DNA of 22,290 nt from Cruorifilaria tuberocauda (GCA_013365365.1 JABVXU010000757.1:1-22290), one strand, 5' to 3'. Shown: positions 9,260 through 18,389, counted from the stretch's first letter. Notes: a model not told the origin generated them from the sequence alone. Program-made: numbers and translations.

Positions 9260-9336
9260 AGCTTTTCCCATTCACAGACAACAACATTTTTCGCACCATA
9301 TCATATCAGAAAAACAAAGTTTTCATAAAAATAATT

Positions 9337-9410
9337 CTTTTTTTGTTTTTTTCTTCTTTTCTTTCTTTCTCTTTCTCTCATCGTCTTTCTCTCTTTCTCT
9401 TTTTTTTTTT
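9337..9410. repeat. Pyrimidine tract (T/C-rich)
   Basis: Nearly uninterrupted T and C, with CTTT and CTCT motifs, ending in eleven T. Confidence 0.9.
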
Positions 9411-9560
9411 GATAAATCTAAAATAAAACGATAAAAATGTGAAATTTTGATCGAAATGCTATCTGAGAATGTGAAAAATGAGGAATAGCGAGAAAAAGTT
9501 TTTTTTCATTTTCAATATGAAATTCCTGAAAATGGTGGTGGTCCCTCTATCTTTTTTTTT

Positions 9561-9689
9561 CATATGAGCTTGTTATCTGTAATCTCTTTTATATCAGCCT
9601 GTTATCTGTAATCTTTTTTATATCAGCCTGTCATCTATAATCTTTTTCACATCTACAACCTTTTTCATCTGTTATCTGTTATAACAGAT
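9561..9689. repeat. About 30-bp tandem repeat ending in a perfect palindrome
   Basis: Units at 9561-9590, 9591-9619 and 9620-9648 share TGTTATCTGTAATCTTTT, followed by decaying partial units. The array ends with the 16-bp palindrome ATCTGTTATAACAGAT at 9674-9689, which appears to fold the repeat's own CTGTTAT onto its complement. Confidence 0.88.
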
Positions 9690-10452
9690 TTCTTTTTTCA
9701 AACTTCAATTTTATTTTAAAATTATGCAAACTTTTTTTTTCGCCTCCTCAACATCATTTATATTTTAACAGTTTTTTTCTTTTTTTTAAATCAGATAAAT
9801 GATATTACTTGAATTAGTTCTATTTGTTAACTTTTAATAATTAGTAGTAGTAGGAGAAATGTGATTAAATTTATTCATGTATAATTAGGCGAAGAATTTT
9901 ATGGCAGTCTTTTTTGACCTTTCCTCCTTTTCATCCAATTCAAAATAACTTCCTGTAACTAATATCTTTAACAATTATTTCGGGTAATTAATTTCATTTA
10001 TGAATGAATAAAATGATTAGTATGATATCTAGTGTTATCATTTCATATTGATTACTTCATTTGCTTTTTAATTTTTTAATTTTTTTTTTTGTTAATTTAT
10101 TTGAATATCTAATAATTGTAATATAATATAACTGTTGAATTTATTTCAAAGACAGATTAAAATTGTCAAAAATCATTAAGATAAAATTGATTTTCAAAAA
10201 AAAAAAATATTGACCTTAGTGAATTGAAATGATTTGAAACTGTTTAAAAATTATTTGAAAGAAAAAAAAAAAGAATTTTTTTTTCTTAAATAAAATTTCA
10301 TCTCATTTTTATGGATATTGTTTCAATAGTTTACGTGATAACGAAACATTTTTGGTATGAAATTCTGATCGAATCATTCTATCAATAGGTTTTAGTAACA
10401 ATCATAAATCATTTTCGAGATGTGATCTCAAAAATTTTTCCGCGGAAAATGT
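9690..10452. other. AT-rich stretch, no gene seen
   Basis: A and T runs and GATAA/TTATC motifs. No ordered repeat, RNA gene or credible open frame. Confidence 0.7.
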
Positions 10453-10583
10453 TTATGTAATCTGGTAATTCAAAGTCGTTCTCGCTGATTCGTTACTTGA
10501 TCGTTGAAAAGATCCACTGCAACAGGTTTCTTGATCGCCTAAATCCTTTACGACTGGATCATATTCATTTCTCAATTATATGA
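10453..10583. other. Composition island with open frames on both strands
   Basis: G+C rises to roughly 40 percent. The minus-strand frame 10575-10453 encodes 40 residues of mixed composition (including DPVVKDLGDQETCC) and ends in TAA. A plus-strand frame, 10461-10583, is open over the same bases. Neither has a start codon or convincing splice site and I recognise no domain. It may be a stray exon, a relic or a non-coding element. Confidence 0.35.
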
Positions 10584-10773
10584 CGGATAATTGTGGTTAT
10601 TTCATGGGATATATGTCATTGTTTTAAAGTAAAATTAGAAGAATTAATATAGAAGTAATTGAAACTAAATATATAGGCAAACTGATAAATATTTCAAATT
10701 AATTTAATTTAAATTTTTATTATCAAAAAATAAAACAAAAAATTTTTTTTCTTTTACTTTTTAACATTTATAT

Positions 10774-11490
10774 TACATTTACATTAATTAAGATATCAGG
10801 TGAACGTGTTCTTTACGTGTATATGCACGTATATATATCAGGTGAACGTGTTCTTCACATATATATACACGTATATATATATATCTTTTACATTTACATT
10901 AATTAAGATATCAGGTGGACGTGTTCTTCACGTGTATGTACACGTATATCCTTTACATTTACATTAATTAAGATATCAGGTGGACGTGTTCTTCACGTGC
11001 ATATGCACGTATATATATCAGGTGAACGTGTTCTTCACATATATACACGTATATATATATATATATGTCTTTTACATTTACATTAATTAAGATATCAGGT
11101 TGACGTGTTCTTCACGTGTATATGCACGTATATCCTTTACATTTACATTAATTAAGATATCAGGTTAACGTGTTCTTCACGTGTATATGGACGTATATCC
11201 TTTACATTTACATTAAGATATCATTAAGATATCGGGTAAACGTATTCCTCACATGCATATACGTGTATATACACGTAAACATGTAAGGTGAACATGTTAT
11301 ATATATATATATTGTCAGGTGAACGTGTTATATATATAAGTACATATATATATATATCTTACATTTACATTAAATATTATTAAAATATCAGGTGAACGTG
11401 TTCTTCACGTGTATGTACACGTGAAGATATATGTACGTGTGTACACATATATATATAATATATTGTGCTTATACGTGTGTACGTGTGCAG
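10774..11490. repeat. Palindrome-rich minisatellite array with alternating long and short units
   Basis: Units starting with TACATTTACATTAATTAAG occur at 10774, 10889, 10954, 11073, 11138 and 11203 and, altered, at 11360, giving spacings of 115, 65, 119, 65, 65 and 157. Each unit continues with GATATCAGG, a variant of GAACGTGTTCTTCACGTG, and an inverted ACGTGTAT..CACGT motif. Long units carry an extra copy of the TATCAGGTGAACGTG half followed by (AT)n. Palindromes include the perfect 16-mer ACGTGCATATGCACGT at 10995-11010 and a hairpin with 11-bp arms at 11403-11426. ACGTG and CACGTG recur throughout. The right end decays into TA- and GTGT-rich sequence. Confidence 0.92.
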
Positions 11491-12480
11491 TTAAACAATG
11501 AAATATAATCAATAAGTGCAGGTATTTTTAAATTAAATAAATTAACTTTTTTGAAAATTCGCTCTTATCCTTAATATCAAGGGATCTATCATAAAGCTTT
11601 TCATTATTGTCTGATCAAATTCCAAATTATATTTGATTAATTGCAGTATCATCTGTTATCATAAGCGATGAAAATATCAGCTTAGTATAATCATTCTTCA
11701 TGTTACTGATAATCGATTTAAGCTATAATTTGAAATGATCGAAACATCTCTTACATTGCTTATACAATTAACATTTCGGCTAATATCGATTTCCAATAGT
11801 TATTCCTTTTTCCCAATTTTTTTTCTCTTCTTAGTCTTCGTACATAATTTTTTTCTCTTTTAAAATTTCCATTTAATCATTATTTTTTAGAGAATTTTTA
11901 AAAAACGTTTTTTTTTTCAAATATCACTTATTATCAATTTCTAAATTATATCAATGAATCATTCAGTATTACTCATAAAGTGATACCTTGATAATTCAGG
12001 TTTTTCTTTTTCCTTTTTTTGATATCATTAAAATATCAAAGTAAAAAATAACTTTAAATTCATTTCAACAAAGGAAAAAAAAAAGTGACGAAAAAGTAAA
12101 ATAAAGTAATGAAAAGTAAAAAAAAAAAAAAAGAAGCAAATAAGAAGAAAAGATAGGAAATGTTGTAATTGTATCAAACTTTTTCTCTCTCCCTCTCTTG
12201 GTAAGCTTAAAAATTTTTTTAGATTATCGTAAATTATACCAAGTTATATCAAACTAAATTTAAAATTAAAAATTTTTTTTTTCCTGAAAATAACACAAAC
12301 GTTCGTTCAATATAGTAATAATGATAAGCAGCAATTATAAGATAGTTTATTACTGATAAGAAAACAATGAATTTCCCTCGAGATTATCAATATTTGGTTA
12401 AAAGAATAGTATGAAAAAAAAAAAAAGTGTAACAAAATTAAAAAGAGAGAGAAAAAAAAAACGGAAACCGATTGAGACAA
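11491..12480. other. AT-rich stretch, no gene seen
   Basis: A and T runs, a short CT tract at 12181-12199, and an A/G-rich approach to the next microsatellite. No credible gene. Confidence 0.7.
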
Positions 12481-12511
<31 letters not shown>

Positions 12512-12582
12512 GGGAGAGAGGGAGAGGGAGAGGGAGAGAGATAAAGTTAGAAATTATAGAGAGAGAGAGAGAGAGAGAGAGA
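12481..12582. repeat. (AG)n / (AGAGGG)n purine microsatellite
   Basis: Purine-only tracts at 12481-12542 and 12557-12582. The middle contains GGG at 12500, 12512, 12520, 12526 and 12532. The last four, with spacers of 5, 3 and 3, meet the usual G-quadruplex pattern on the plus strand. Confidence 0.93.
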
Positions 12583-12811
12583 TTTAAAGAATGATCGGAT
12601 TAGAATAATTCTAAAATTGGAAGAATGAAAGATGAAGATGAAAAAGAAGAAAGAGAAGGAAGAAGCAAAGCATTTTACCCCATATAAAATTGTTATCTTT
12701 TCGTTCACACCGACCGATACGTTTGGGTTAAAAGCAAATCCAATCGTATTGAGTTGTACATAAACAACAAGACAGACATTAACATACACTTTAACATATA
12801 CTTTTCCACCG
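12583..12811. other. Unique sequence between two microsatellites, no gene supported
   Basis: A minus-strand frame runs through this stretch and the ATAC repeat. Its non-repeat part (12770-12680) reads like protein and ends at a possible donor GTAAAA, but there is no acceptor before it and the frame is open only because of the repeat. Left unassigned. Confidence 0.5.
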
Positions 12812-12838
12812 ACACATACATACATACATACACATACA

Positions 12839-12872
<34 letters not shown>

Positions 12873-12882
12873 CACATACACG
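12812..12882. repeat. (ATAC)n microsatellite
   Basis: Tetranucleotide ACAT/ATAC repeats of about 16 units with a few interruptions, ending in TATATACACATACAC. Confidence 0.95.
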
Positions 12883-12977
12883 CCATATATCTGGTTCTGT
12901 TCAATTCTTCAAATTTTCAACCATCTCTTTTCAACTTCAATTTCTCATTCGTTTTATTACGCTTCGTCTTTTCTTTT

Positions 12978-13101
12978 TCGTCCTCCCCCCGACTTCACTG
13001 ATCTCGATGACTATCCCGAATCGCCCGAGACTACTCTCGAATTACTCGATTGCTCGACTTGCCCGAAATAGCTCGATCATTCGTACTCGACCGTTCGATC
13101 G
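12978..13101. repeat. TCGA/CCCGA cluster
   Basis: Seven TCGA and three CCCGA motifs recur every 8-15 bases in a CpG-dense stretch preceded by seven C. The spacing suggests a decayed short tandem repeat based on ACTCGATTGCTCGA. An overlapping plus-strand frame ending at 13071 is proline- and acid-rich, but begins in the ATAC microsatellite and has no gene context. Confidence 0.6.
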
Positions 13102-13104
13102 TTT

Positions 13105-13316
13105 TCCTTTTTCTTTCATCCCTTCCCTTTTTCTCTCTTTCTCTCTCCCTCCCTCTATCTTTCTCTCTCAGCTATCCTAAAATCAACTAACCAACAACAC
13201 AAATCAACCAAAACTAACCATCACAAGCAAACAGCAAATAGCAATAATAGCAAGTAATGCTAGCAATTTTGAGAAGTTTTCAAAATTGGTTAGAAAATCA
13301 ACGAAATTGTGGTATC

Positions 13317-13347
<31 letters not shown>

Positions 13348-13490
13348 CCCTGTCTCTCCCTCTCTTCCTTCACGTTTTCAATCTTTCAACTACTTTATTT
13401 TTTTTCTTCCTACCTTTTCCCTCTTTTACCTCTCTCTTTCTCAATTCATTTCTTGTTCTACCTTTCTTTCACCTTCCCTTCTTTTTCATC
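13105..13490. repeat. Pyrimidine tracts flanking an A/C-rich segment
   Basis: CT-rich at 13105-13170 and 13314-13490 (pure CT at 13314-13349). Between them, 13180-13257 is almost free of G and T (AACCAACAACAC, CAAGCAAACAGCAAATAGCA). The plus-strand ATG at 13257 opens 17 residues before the CT repeat and is not supported as a gene start. Confidence 0.8.
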
Positions 13491-13534
13491 TACCCAAAAT
13501 CATCATGAATTTTATTCAGCACCAATTCAGGTAC

Positions 13535-13572
13535 ACCTTTTTTCCTGTTATTTGTATGACAGGAAAAAAGGT
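13535..13572. repeat. 14-bp perfect inverted repeat
   Basis: ACCTTTTTTCCTGT at 13535-13548 and its exact complement at 13559-13572 enclose a 10-base loop: a stable hairpin on either strand. Confidence 0.92.
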
Positions 13573-14080
13573 TAAAGGGAAAATGATAAGATATTTTAGA
13601 TGGTGAAAGAAGATTAACGCTATTTATTGAGGTAGGAGGGAGAGCAGTGCTACTATGTGATATGATTAGAAGATTGATATTATCAGTATTGTTACATTTC
13701 ATTTTTTCTTTTATTTTCTTGAAGACATCCTATCTTTTTTTCTATTTATGAATTTAGATAAATGCGACATTTAGAATTCTCATAATTTTCCGATATCATT
13801 TCCGGAAATACCGGAATAAGACTATATGATATGTGATAACAAAATTTTTTGTTTGTATAAATGATAAATGAAAATCTTAATCATTTAATCTTTCCTATTA
13901 GATATACAAAAAGTAAATGTTGAATGAAATTTTTAATATTTTTAACTCTTCAAAATTAATCAGTGAAATTGTTGTTAAATTTAATTAATCAATAAATTTT
14001 TCATAATTTATCGTAATTTTATCTTATATATTTATATTATCGTAATTTTTTTATCACTATAATATATTTATATTATCGTA
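13573..14080. other. AT-rich stretch, no gene seen
   Basis: Contains the 12-bp palindrome ATTTCCGGAAAT at 13798-13809 and, near 13990-14080, short copies of ATTATCGTAATTTT that introduce the next repeat. Confidence 0.65.
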
Positions 14081-14570
14081 ATTTATCGTAATTTTTTTAA
14101 TCACTACAATACTATTAATAATAATAATGATTAGATGGAAGTTTTTCTATGAAAGATGGAAAAAACAAAAATAAAACTTCTCTACTTGCATTTTAATTGT
14201 TTACTAAAATCAATGACATGATTATTTATTAGGATTGATCTATAAATTAATTTATCGTAATTATTATTATCATTATAATACTATTAATAATGATGATTTT
14301 ATAAGAGAAATGAAAAAAAAACTACTTTTATTTAATTGTTTGACGAAACAATGATATGATTGTTTATCAGCATTAATCTATAAATTAATTTCTCGTAATT
14401 TTTTATCACTATAATACTATTAATAATGATGATTAAGGTATAATCATGATTTTATAAGAGAAATGAAAGAAAAAGGAAAAAAGAAACGCTTCTACATTTA
14501 TTTAATTGTTCAACGAATCAATAATATGATTGACCTGTTTGTTTATTACTTTTTAAAATCTATTAGAATA
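14081..14570. repeat. Three diverged tandem copies of a 140-170 bp unit
   Basis: Copies begin at about 14081, 14251 and 14389. Shared landmarks in order are TCGTAATT, ATCA(C/T)TA(T/C)AATACTATTAATAA, an A-rich segment ending in AAAACTTCT or a relative, TTTAATTGTT, and TATAAATTAATT. The third copy carries an insertion before TCATGATTTTATAAGAGAAA. Confidence 0.88.
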
Positions 14571-14818
14571 TATTTACTAAATAATCGTAAGAATAAATGA
14601 TAACATGTCGATTTAGGATTGAATATTTGTTTACCTGTATGAATGAATCAATATATATATATATGATATGAATGTTAGAGTAAATATATTTGTAAGCTTG
14701 CTATCTCTATTGCTATAAAGATATATACACACCCTAAATTGTATTGGTACGAAATGAAATGTAAATGCTGAGGTTGCAGATTGTTAGAATGAAGATTTTA
14801 AAAGAATTATGATGAATG
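14571..14818. other. AT-rich spacer, no gene seen
   Basis: Short TA run at 14651-14664; nothing else of note. Confidence 0.7.
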
Positions 14819-15112
14819 GATGACTGACTGACTGACCGATCGACTCACTGACCGACCGATCGACTCACTGACCGACCGATCGACTCACTAACCGACCGAT
14901 CGACTCACTGACTGACCGATTGACTGGCTGACAGACTAACCGCGACTAACTGAATGTTTGGCTGACTGACTAACTAACCGACTGACTGCCTGACTGCCTG
15001 ATTGACTAACTGACTGACTGACTGAATGACTGACAGTTTAGCTGATTGATTGACTAGAACTGACTGACTGACTGATTGAGTGATTGAATGATTGAATGAT
15101 TGAGTGCGTTGC
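14819..15112. repeat. GACT/GACC tetranucleotide array with 20-bp higher order
   Basis: Tetramers TGAC, CGAC and TGAT fill the stretch. At 14833-14932 they are organised into 20-bp units of the form CGACTCACTGACCGACCGAT, about four to five copies. To the right the order decays into TGACTGACTGA and TTGAATGA variants. Confidence 0.93.
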
Positions 15113-15705
15113 TGCAAAACCTCAATTTCGTCTTCCTCCTACAAGCAACCAAATGCATTGCATATATCAGCTATATATATAAGTAAATAAATATATATCT
15201 GTATTTCTTCACTTATTTACTTATTTTACTTATTACTTATTTACTATTTACTTATTTACTTAATCAGTATTCATTTATAAATGATAAACAAGGTAAATTA
15301 TGAGTAAATATAAGTATAGTTGTTGATTAATAATACATATGAATGATTTGATAAATAAATACTTATAATATATATATATATGTCCTTATTTGTTCATTTA
15401 TCGATTTATTAAATCAATATTCTTTTGTTACTGATAATAGGTAAGTAAATAGAATTTCAGGTATTTGTTAATAATTTATCAAATATGAGTTTATGATGTA
15501 GTAAATAAATAGATGTACTTGTATTTTAGGAAAAGAAAAGAAAAAAAAAATTGAAAAACTTGTTAATATTTTCATCACCTTCGTTATCACTACGCGTTAT
15601 TGATAATCATTTTTCCTATGGTATTTTTTATTTACGAATGAAATGTGTAAGTATTTTAATAAAGTAATAAGTTGATAAATTAGCATTGTATCCGTGTGAT
15701 AATAT
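15113..15705. other. AT-rich stretch with TTAC/TTAT and AT runs
   Basis: Contains (TTAC/TTAT)n at 15206-15262 and TA runs at 15171-15180 and 15369-15381. Otherwise without gene or ordered repeat. Confidence 0.75.
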
Positions 15706-15716
15706 AGAGAGTGAGA

Positions 15717-15764
<48 letters not shown>

Positions 15765-15770
15765 GAGAGG
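15706..15770. repeat. (AG)n microsatellite
   Basis: AG dinucleotides with two GTGAG interruptions at the left end. Confidence 0.97.
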
Positions 15771-15899
15771 ATTACCTTTAATTCAAAATAATTCTTGAAT
15801 TGATAATGGAATAATTGATAATATAATATTTAATATTGAAATAAATTTAAAAAAAAATGCTATGCTATTTTATTTTTTTCTTTAAATATTATTTTAAAT
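15771..15899. other. AT-rich spacer, no gene seen
   Basis: Short AT-rich spacer between the AG microsatellite and the next minisatellite. Confidence 0.7.
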
Positions 15900-16155
15900 T
15901 GGATATATTTCTTGAGAGTGGACATATTTCTCCAGATTTGATAATATTTCTCGAGATTTGATAACATTTCTCGTCTCGAGGTTTGATAATATTTCTCGAG
16001 ATTTGATAACATTTCTTGTCTCGAGGTTTGATAATATTTATCGAGATTGGATATATTTATCGAGATTTGATAATATTTATCGAGATTTGATAATATTATT
16101 TCTCGGAATTTGATAATATTATTTCTCGGAATTTGATAATATATCTCGAGATAAA
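15900..16155. repeat. Minisatellite of 18-25 bp units containing TCTCGAGA
   Basis: About twelve units of TTTGATAATATTTCTCGAGA and variants. Two units carry an insertion (TCTCGTCTCGAGG or TCTTGTCTCGAGG), giving an alternating 20+25 bp order in the left half. The minus strand is open through the array (16192-15860) because paired units sum to multiples of three, yielding an LSNLEKYYQTSRREM-type repeat. That frame begins with GTG, not ATG, so I do not call it a gene. Confidence 0.9.
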
Positions 16156-16618
16156 TTTTGAAATTACTCAAAAGGAATTTATCAAAATCCACTTATAAAT
16201 ATGCCATAATTATTCATCGTTTTTCTTTTTTTTTTTTTTATTATCTGATTTAAAATTTTTGAAATTTTTTGATATTAAAAATATTGATTGAATGAGAAAG
16301 ATTATTGAAGCGAAAAATGAAAGGAAGAGGAAGTATGGATGAATTTATGCTAGTACGGATCGATTCGATCATTTGATAATTTGCGTCATTTCAGTTCAAA
16401 TATTCGTAAATTTCATATTGGATAAATATCACTATACTTTCATATTTCAGCTTTTTCTCTAAACGATTGAATCATCCCATTTATTTTTCAAGAAAAATTG
16501 AGTAAGCAAAAAAAAAAATTCTTTTTTTTTCATCATCATCTTTACATGCTCTTCCTGGTGATACTTTTTCTTTTCTTTTTTTTTGCTCTTTTAAATTTAT
16601 TCATTTATTGAGAATTTT
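16156..16618. other. AT-rich stretch, no gene seen
   Basis: T and A runs at 16216-16240, 16509-16530 and 16566-16584. Composition is slightly more balanced at 16310-16400, without a credible open frame. Confidence 0.7.
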
Positions 16619-16690
16619 TAAGAGAGCAAGAGAGGGTGGGTGGAGGAGAGAAAGAGAGTGAGAGAGAGAGAGAGAGAGAGAAGAGGTAGA
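16619..16690. repeat. Purine-rich tract with (AG)n
   Basis: AG dinucleotides preceded by GAGGGTGGGTGGAGGAGAG, all purine except three T. Confidence 0.93.
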
Positions 16691-17123
16691 AGCAAATTTA
16701 AAAAAATTTTTTTTTAAAATTTCCTTTGCAATCATTAAATTTCATTTTATTTAATCATTATTATATTTTTAATCGTTTATTTTATTATTTAATTACTATA
16801 GTTTTGTTTAATGATGATTTTTTTTTTGAAAAGTTATTTTTTTTTGTTTGAGAATTGATATTACATGATAATGAAATGATAATACATGATAACTAAAGAT
16901 AAATGACTATTTTCTTTTTTTTTTAAATTATCTTATAATTGTATTTCTCTTTTCATAGTTACTTATATTATCAATGGTTTATCAGCATTTATCATAACTA
17001 CTTTTAAAAAAAAGGAAAAAAATCTGATAAAAATGACGTGAAATTCTAATATCTTTACGGGATACGTAGGAAAAGGGAGAGAATAGTTGTAAAATTTTAC
17101 TAAAAGAGAGTAAATAACATTGA
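16691..17123. other. AT-rich stretch, no gene seen
   Basis: A and T runs and TGATAA motifs only. Confidence 0.7.
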
Positions 17124-17240
17124 ATAGATAGATTTATAGATAGATAGATAGATTGATTGATTGATTGATAAATAGATAGATAGATCGACAGATAGATAGA
17201 TAGGTAGATAGACAGATAGATCGATAGATAGATAGATAGA
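17124..17240. repeat. (GATA)n microsatellite
   Basis: ATAG/GATA tetranucleotides with an internal (GATT)n block at 17152-17168 and GACA/TCGA variants. Confidence 0.96.
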
Positions 17241-17625
17241 TTTGCGGGGTGTCTGTGGGTGTGACCATTATCAGAAATCAAAATGTATTGGCGATTCTTT
17301 TCAATGATCACAAAGTTGACAATTCAGTGTTTTGAATGGTTGATCGGTGATAGAGTTTAAACATAAGAAATCTTGTACATTAGATTCCTTCATTTTCGAT
17401 TATCTCCTGGTTATGATCATGTTTTATCTGATTATCTTCTCAAACTGTCAATAATACTTTTTCAATTTTATGCTTTAAATTTTTCATTTCTTTTTTTTTT
17501 TTACATTTGAAAAATATTTCAACATTTTATTTTCATTATCATTATCGTTTATCAATCTATGACTTTTTTTTTTCCAATGTTATCAATAATTTATTACTAG
17601 GTATTTTGTAATCGATATTAATTAT
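17241..17625. other. AT-rich stretch, no gene seen
   Basis: More mixed composition at 17243-17420, including GCGGGGTGTCTGTGGGTGTG near 17244-17263. No credible frame. Confidence 0.65.
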
Positions 17626-17698
17626 AGTATTATTATTATTATTACTACTATTATTATTATTAATTATTATTATTATTATTGTTGTTATTATTATTAAT
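17626..17698. repeat. (ATT)n microsatellite
   Basis: ATT triplets with ACT and GTT interruptions. Confidence 0.93.
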
Positions 17699-17830
17699 AT
17701 ATCCTTTTATCATGATCATTATGAATATATCATCGTAATTTATTGTAAGCAATGAATTATTAGTAATTATCATTGTTAGTTATTATCACTTGTATTGGTT
17801 TTTTTTTTTTTTTACCACGTACTTTTATCT

Positions 17831-17935
17831 ATGATAATGATGATCATCACTATCATTATCATCATTATTATCGTTATTACCAGGATCATTTATCATCATT
17901 ATTATTGTTATCATCAGGATCATTATATTTATCAG
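17831..17935. repeat. ATC/ATT trinucleotide tract
   Basis: TCATCA and ATTATT runs with a repeated CAGGATCATTTAT-like element at 17881 and 17914. Confidence 0.85.
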
Positions 17936-18039
17936 TTATTGCTTACCAAGAAAAATTAGTTGAAGCTTTAAAATTTAATGGGATAATAGTAAAAGATAGT
18001 GCAGTGCACTTAATGAACCTGAATTGCGCATTTCATCAA
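17936..18039. other. Unique island between repeats, open on the plus strand
   Basis: After a possible acceptor TTTATCAG at 17934 the plus frame is open for about 35 residues of mixed composition (AYQEKLVEALKF is part of it) before running into the CT microsatellite. No start, no clear donor, no recognised domain. Confidence 0.3.
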
Positions 18040-18072
18040 TCTCTCTTCTCTCTCTCTCTCTCTCTTTCTCTT
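18040..18072. repeat. (CT)n microsatellite
   Basis: CT dinucleotides with two short interruptions. Confidence 0.95.
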
Positions 18073-18272
18073 TAAATCCTTTTCTCTCGCATCGTTTTCC
18101 CCTAGGAATCTTGATCAACTGTACTGGAAAAGTATAACAGGCTGTTGTAGTATGAAATGAAATTATCGTTGTAGATGAATTTGTACGTATGATCGAGGGA
18201 TGTGCAAAACGTGAGGGTAAATCGAGAGTAAGGTGAAAAAGACAGGTATTGAAGATGACAAGTAAACAAGGA

Positions 18273-18319
18273 GGGAAGAGGGAGGGTAATGGGAGAAAGG
18301 AATAGAGGGGGAAAAAGGG
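18273..18319 (+). other. G-tract cluster, possible G-quadruplex
   Basis: GGG at 18273, 18280, 18284 and 18291 with spacers of 4, 1 and 4 fits the canonical quadruplex pattern. Two more tracts follow at 18307-18311 and 18317-18319. The surrounding 18180-18330 is unusually purine-rich on the plus strand. Confidence 0.8.
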
Positions 18320-18389
18320 AGATGATGTACGATTGATGAATTTTGTACATTTACAGATTGAATACTTCAGTGGTTATCTATTGCTAGTT

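Noticed and set aside
12547..12867. Minus-strand frame of 106 residues with MYVC repeats
   Set aside because: Translation of the ATAC and AG microsatellites. The unique middle part has no acceptor.
12754..13071. Plus-strand frame ending in a proline- and acid-rich tail
   Set aside because: Begins in the ATAC microsatellite, and the tail is explained by the TCGA/CCCGA motif cluster.
13515..13569. Minus-strand mini-exon-like segment with AG before and GT after it
   Set aside because: Only about 51 bases, its acceptor end lies in the arm of a hairpin, and no partner exons are found.
13257..13606. Overlapping plus-strand frames of 83, 106 and 88 residues
   Set aside because: All three frames are open only because of the CT repeat. 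Only 17 residues precede it, with no gene context.
13798..13809. Palindrome ATTTCCGGAAAT (STAT/ETS-like)
   Set aside because: A single short palindrome, expected by chance, with no nearby gene.
16982..17311. Minus-strand frame of 109 residues with LSIY repeats
   Set aside because: Translation of the GATA microsatellite.
18102..18350. Minus-strand frame of 82 residues
   Set aside because: Complement of the purine-rich G-tract region, which removes stops on that strand. No domain or splice sites.
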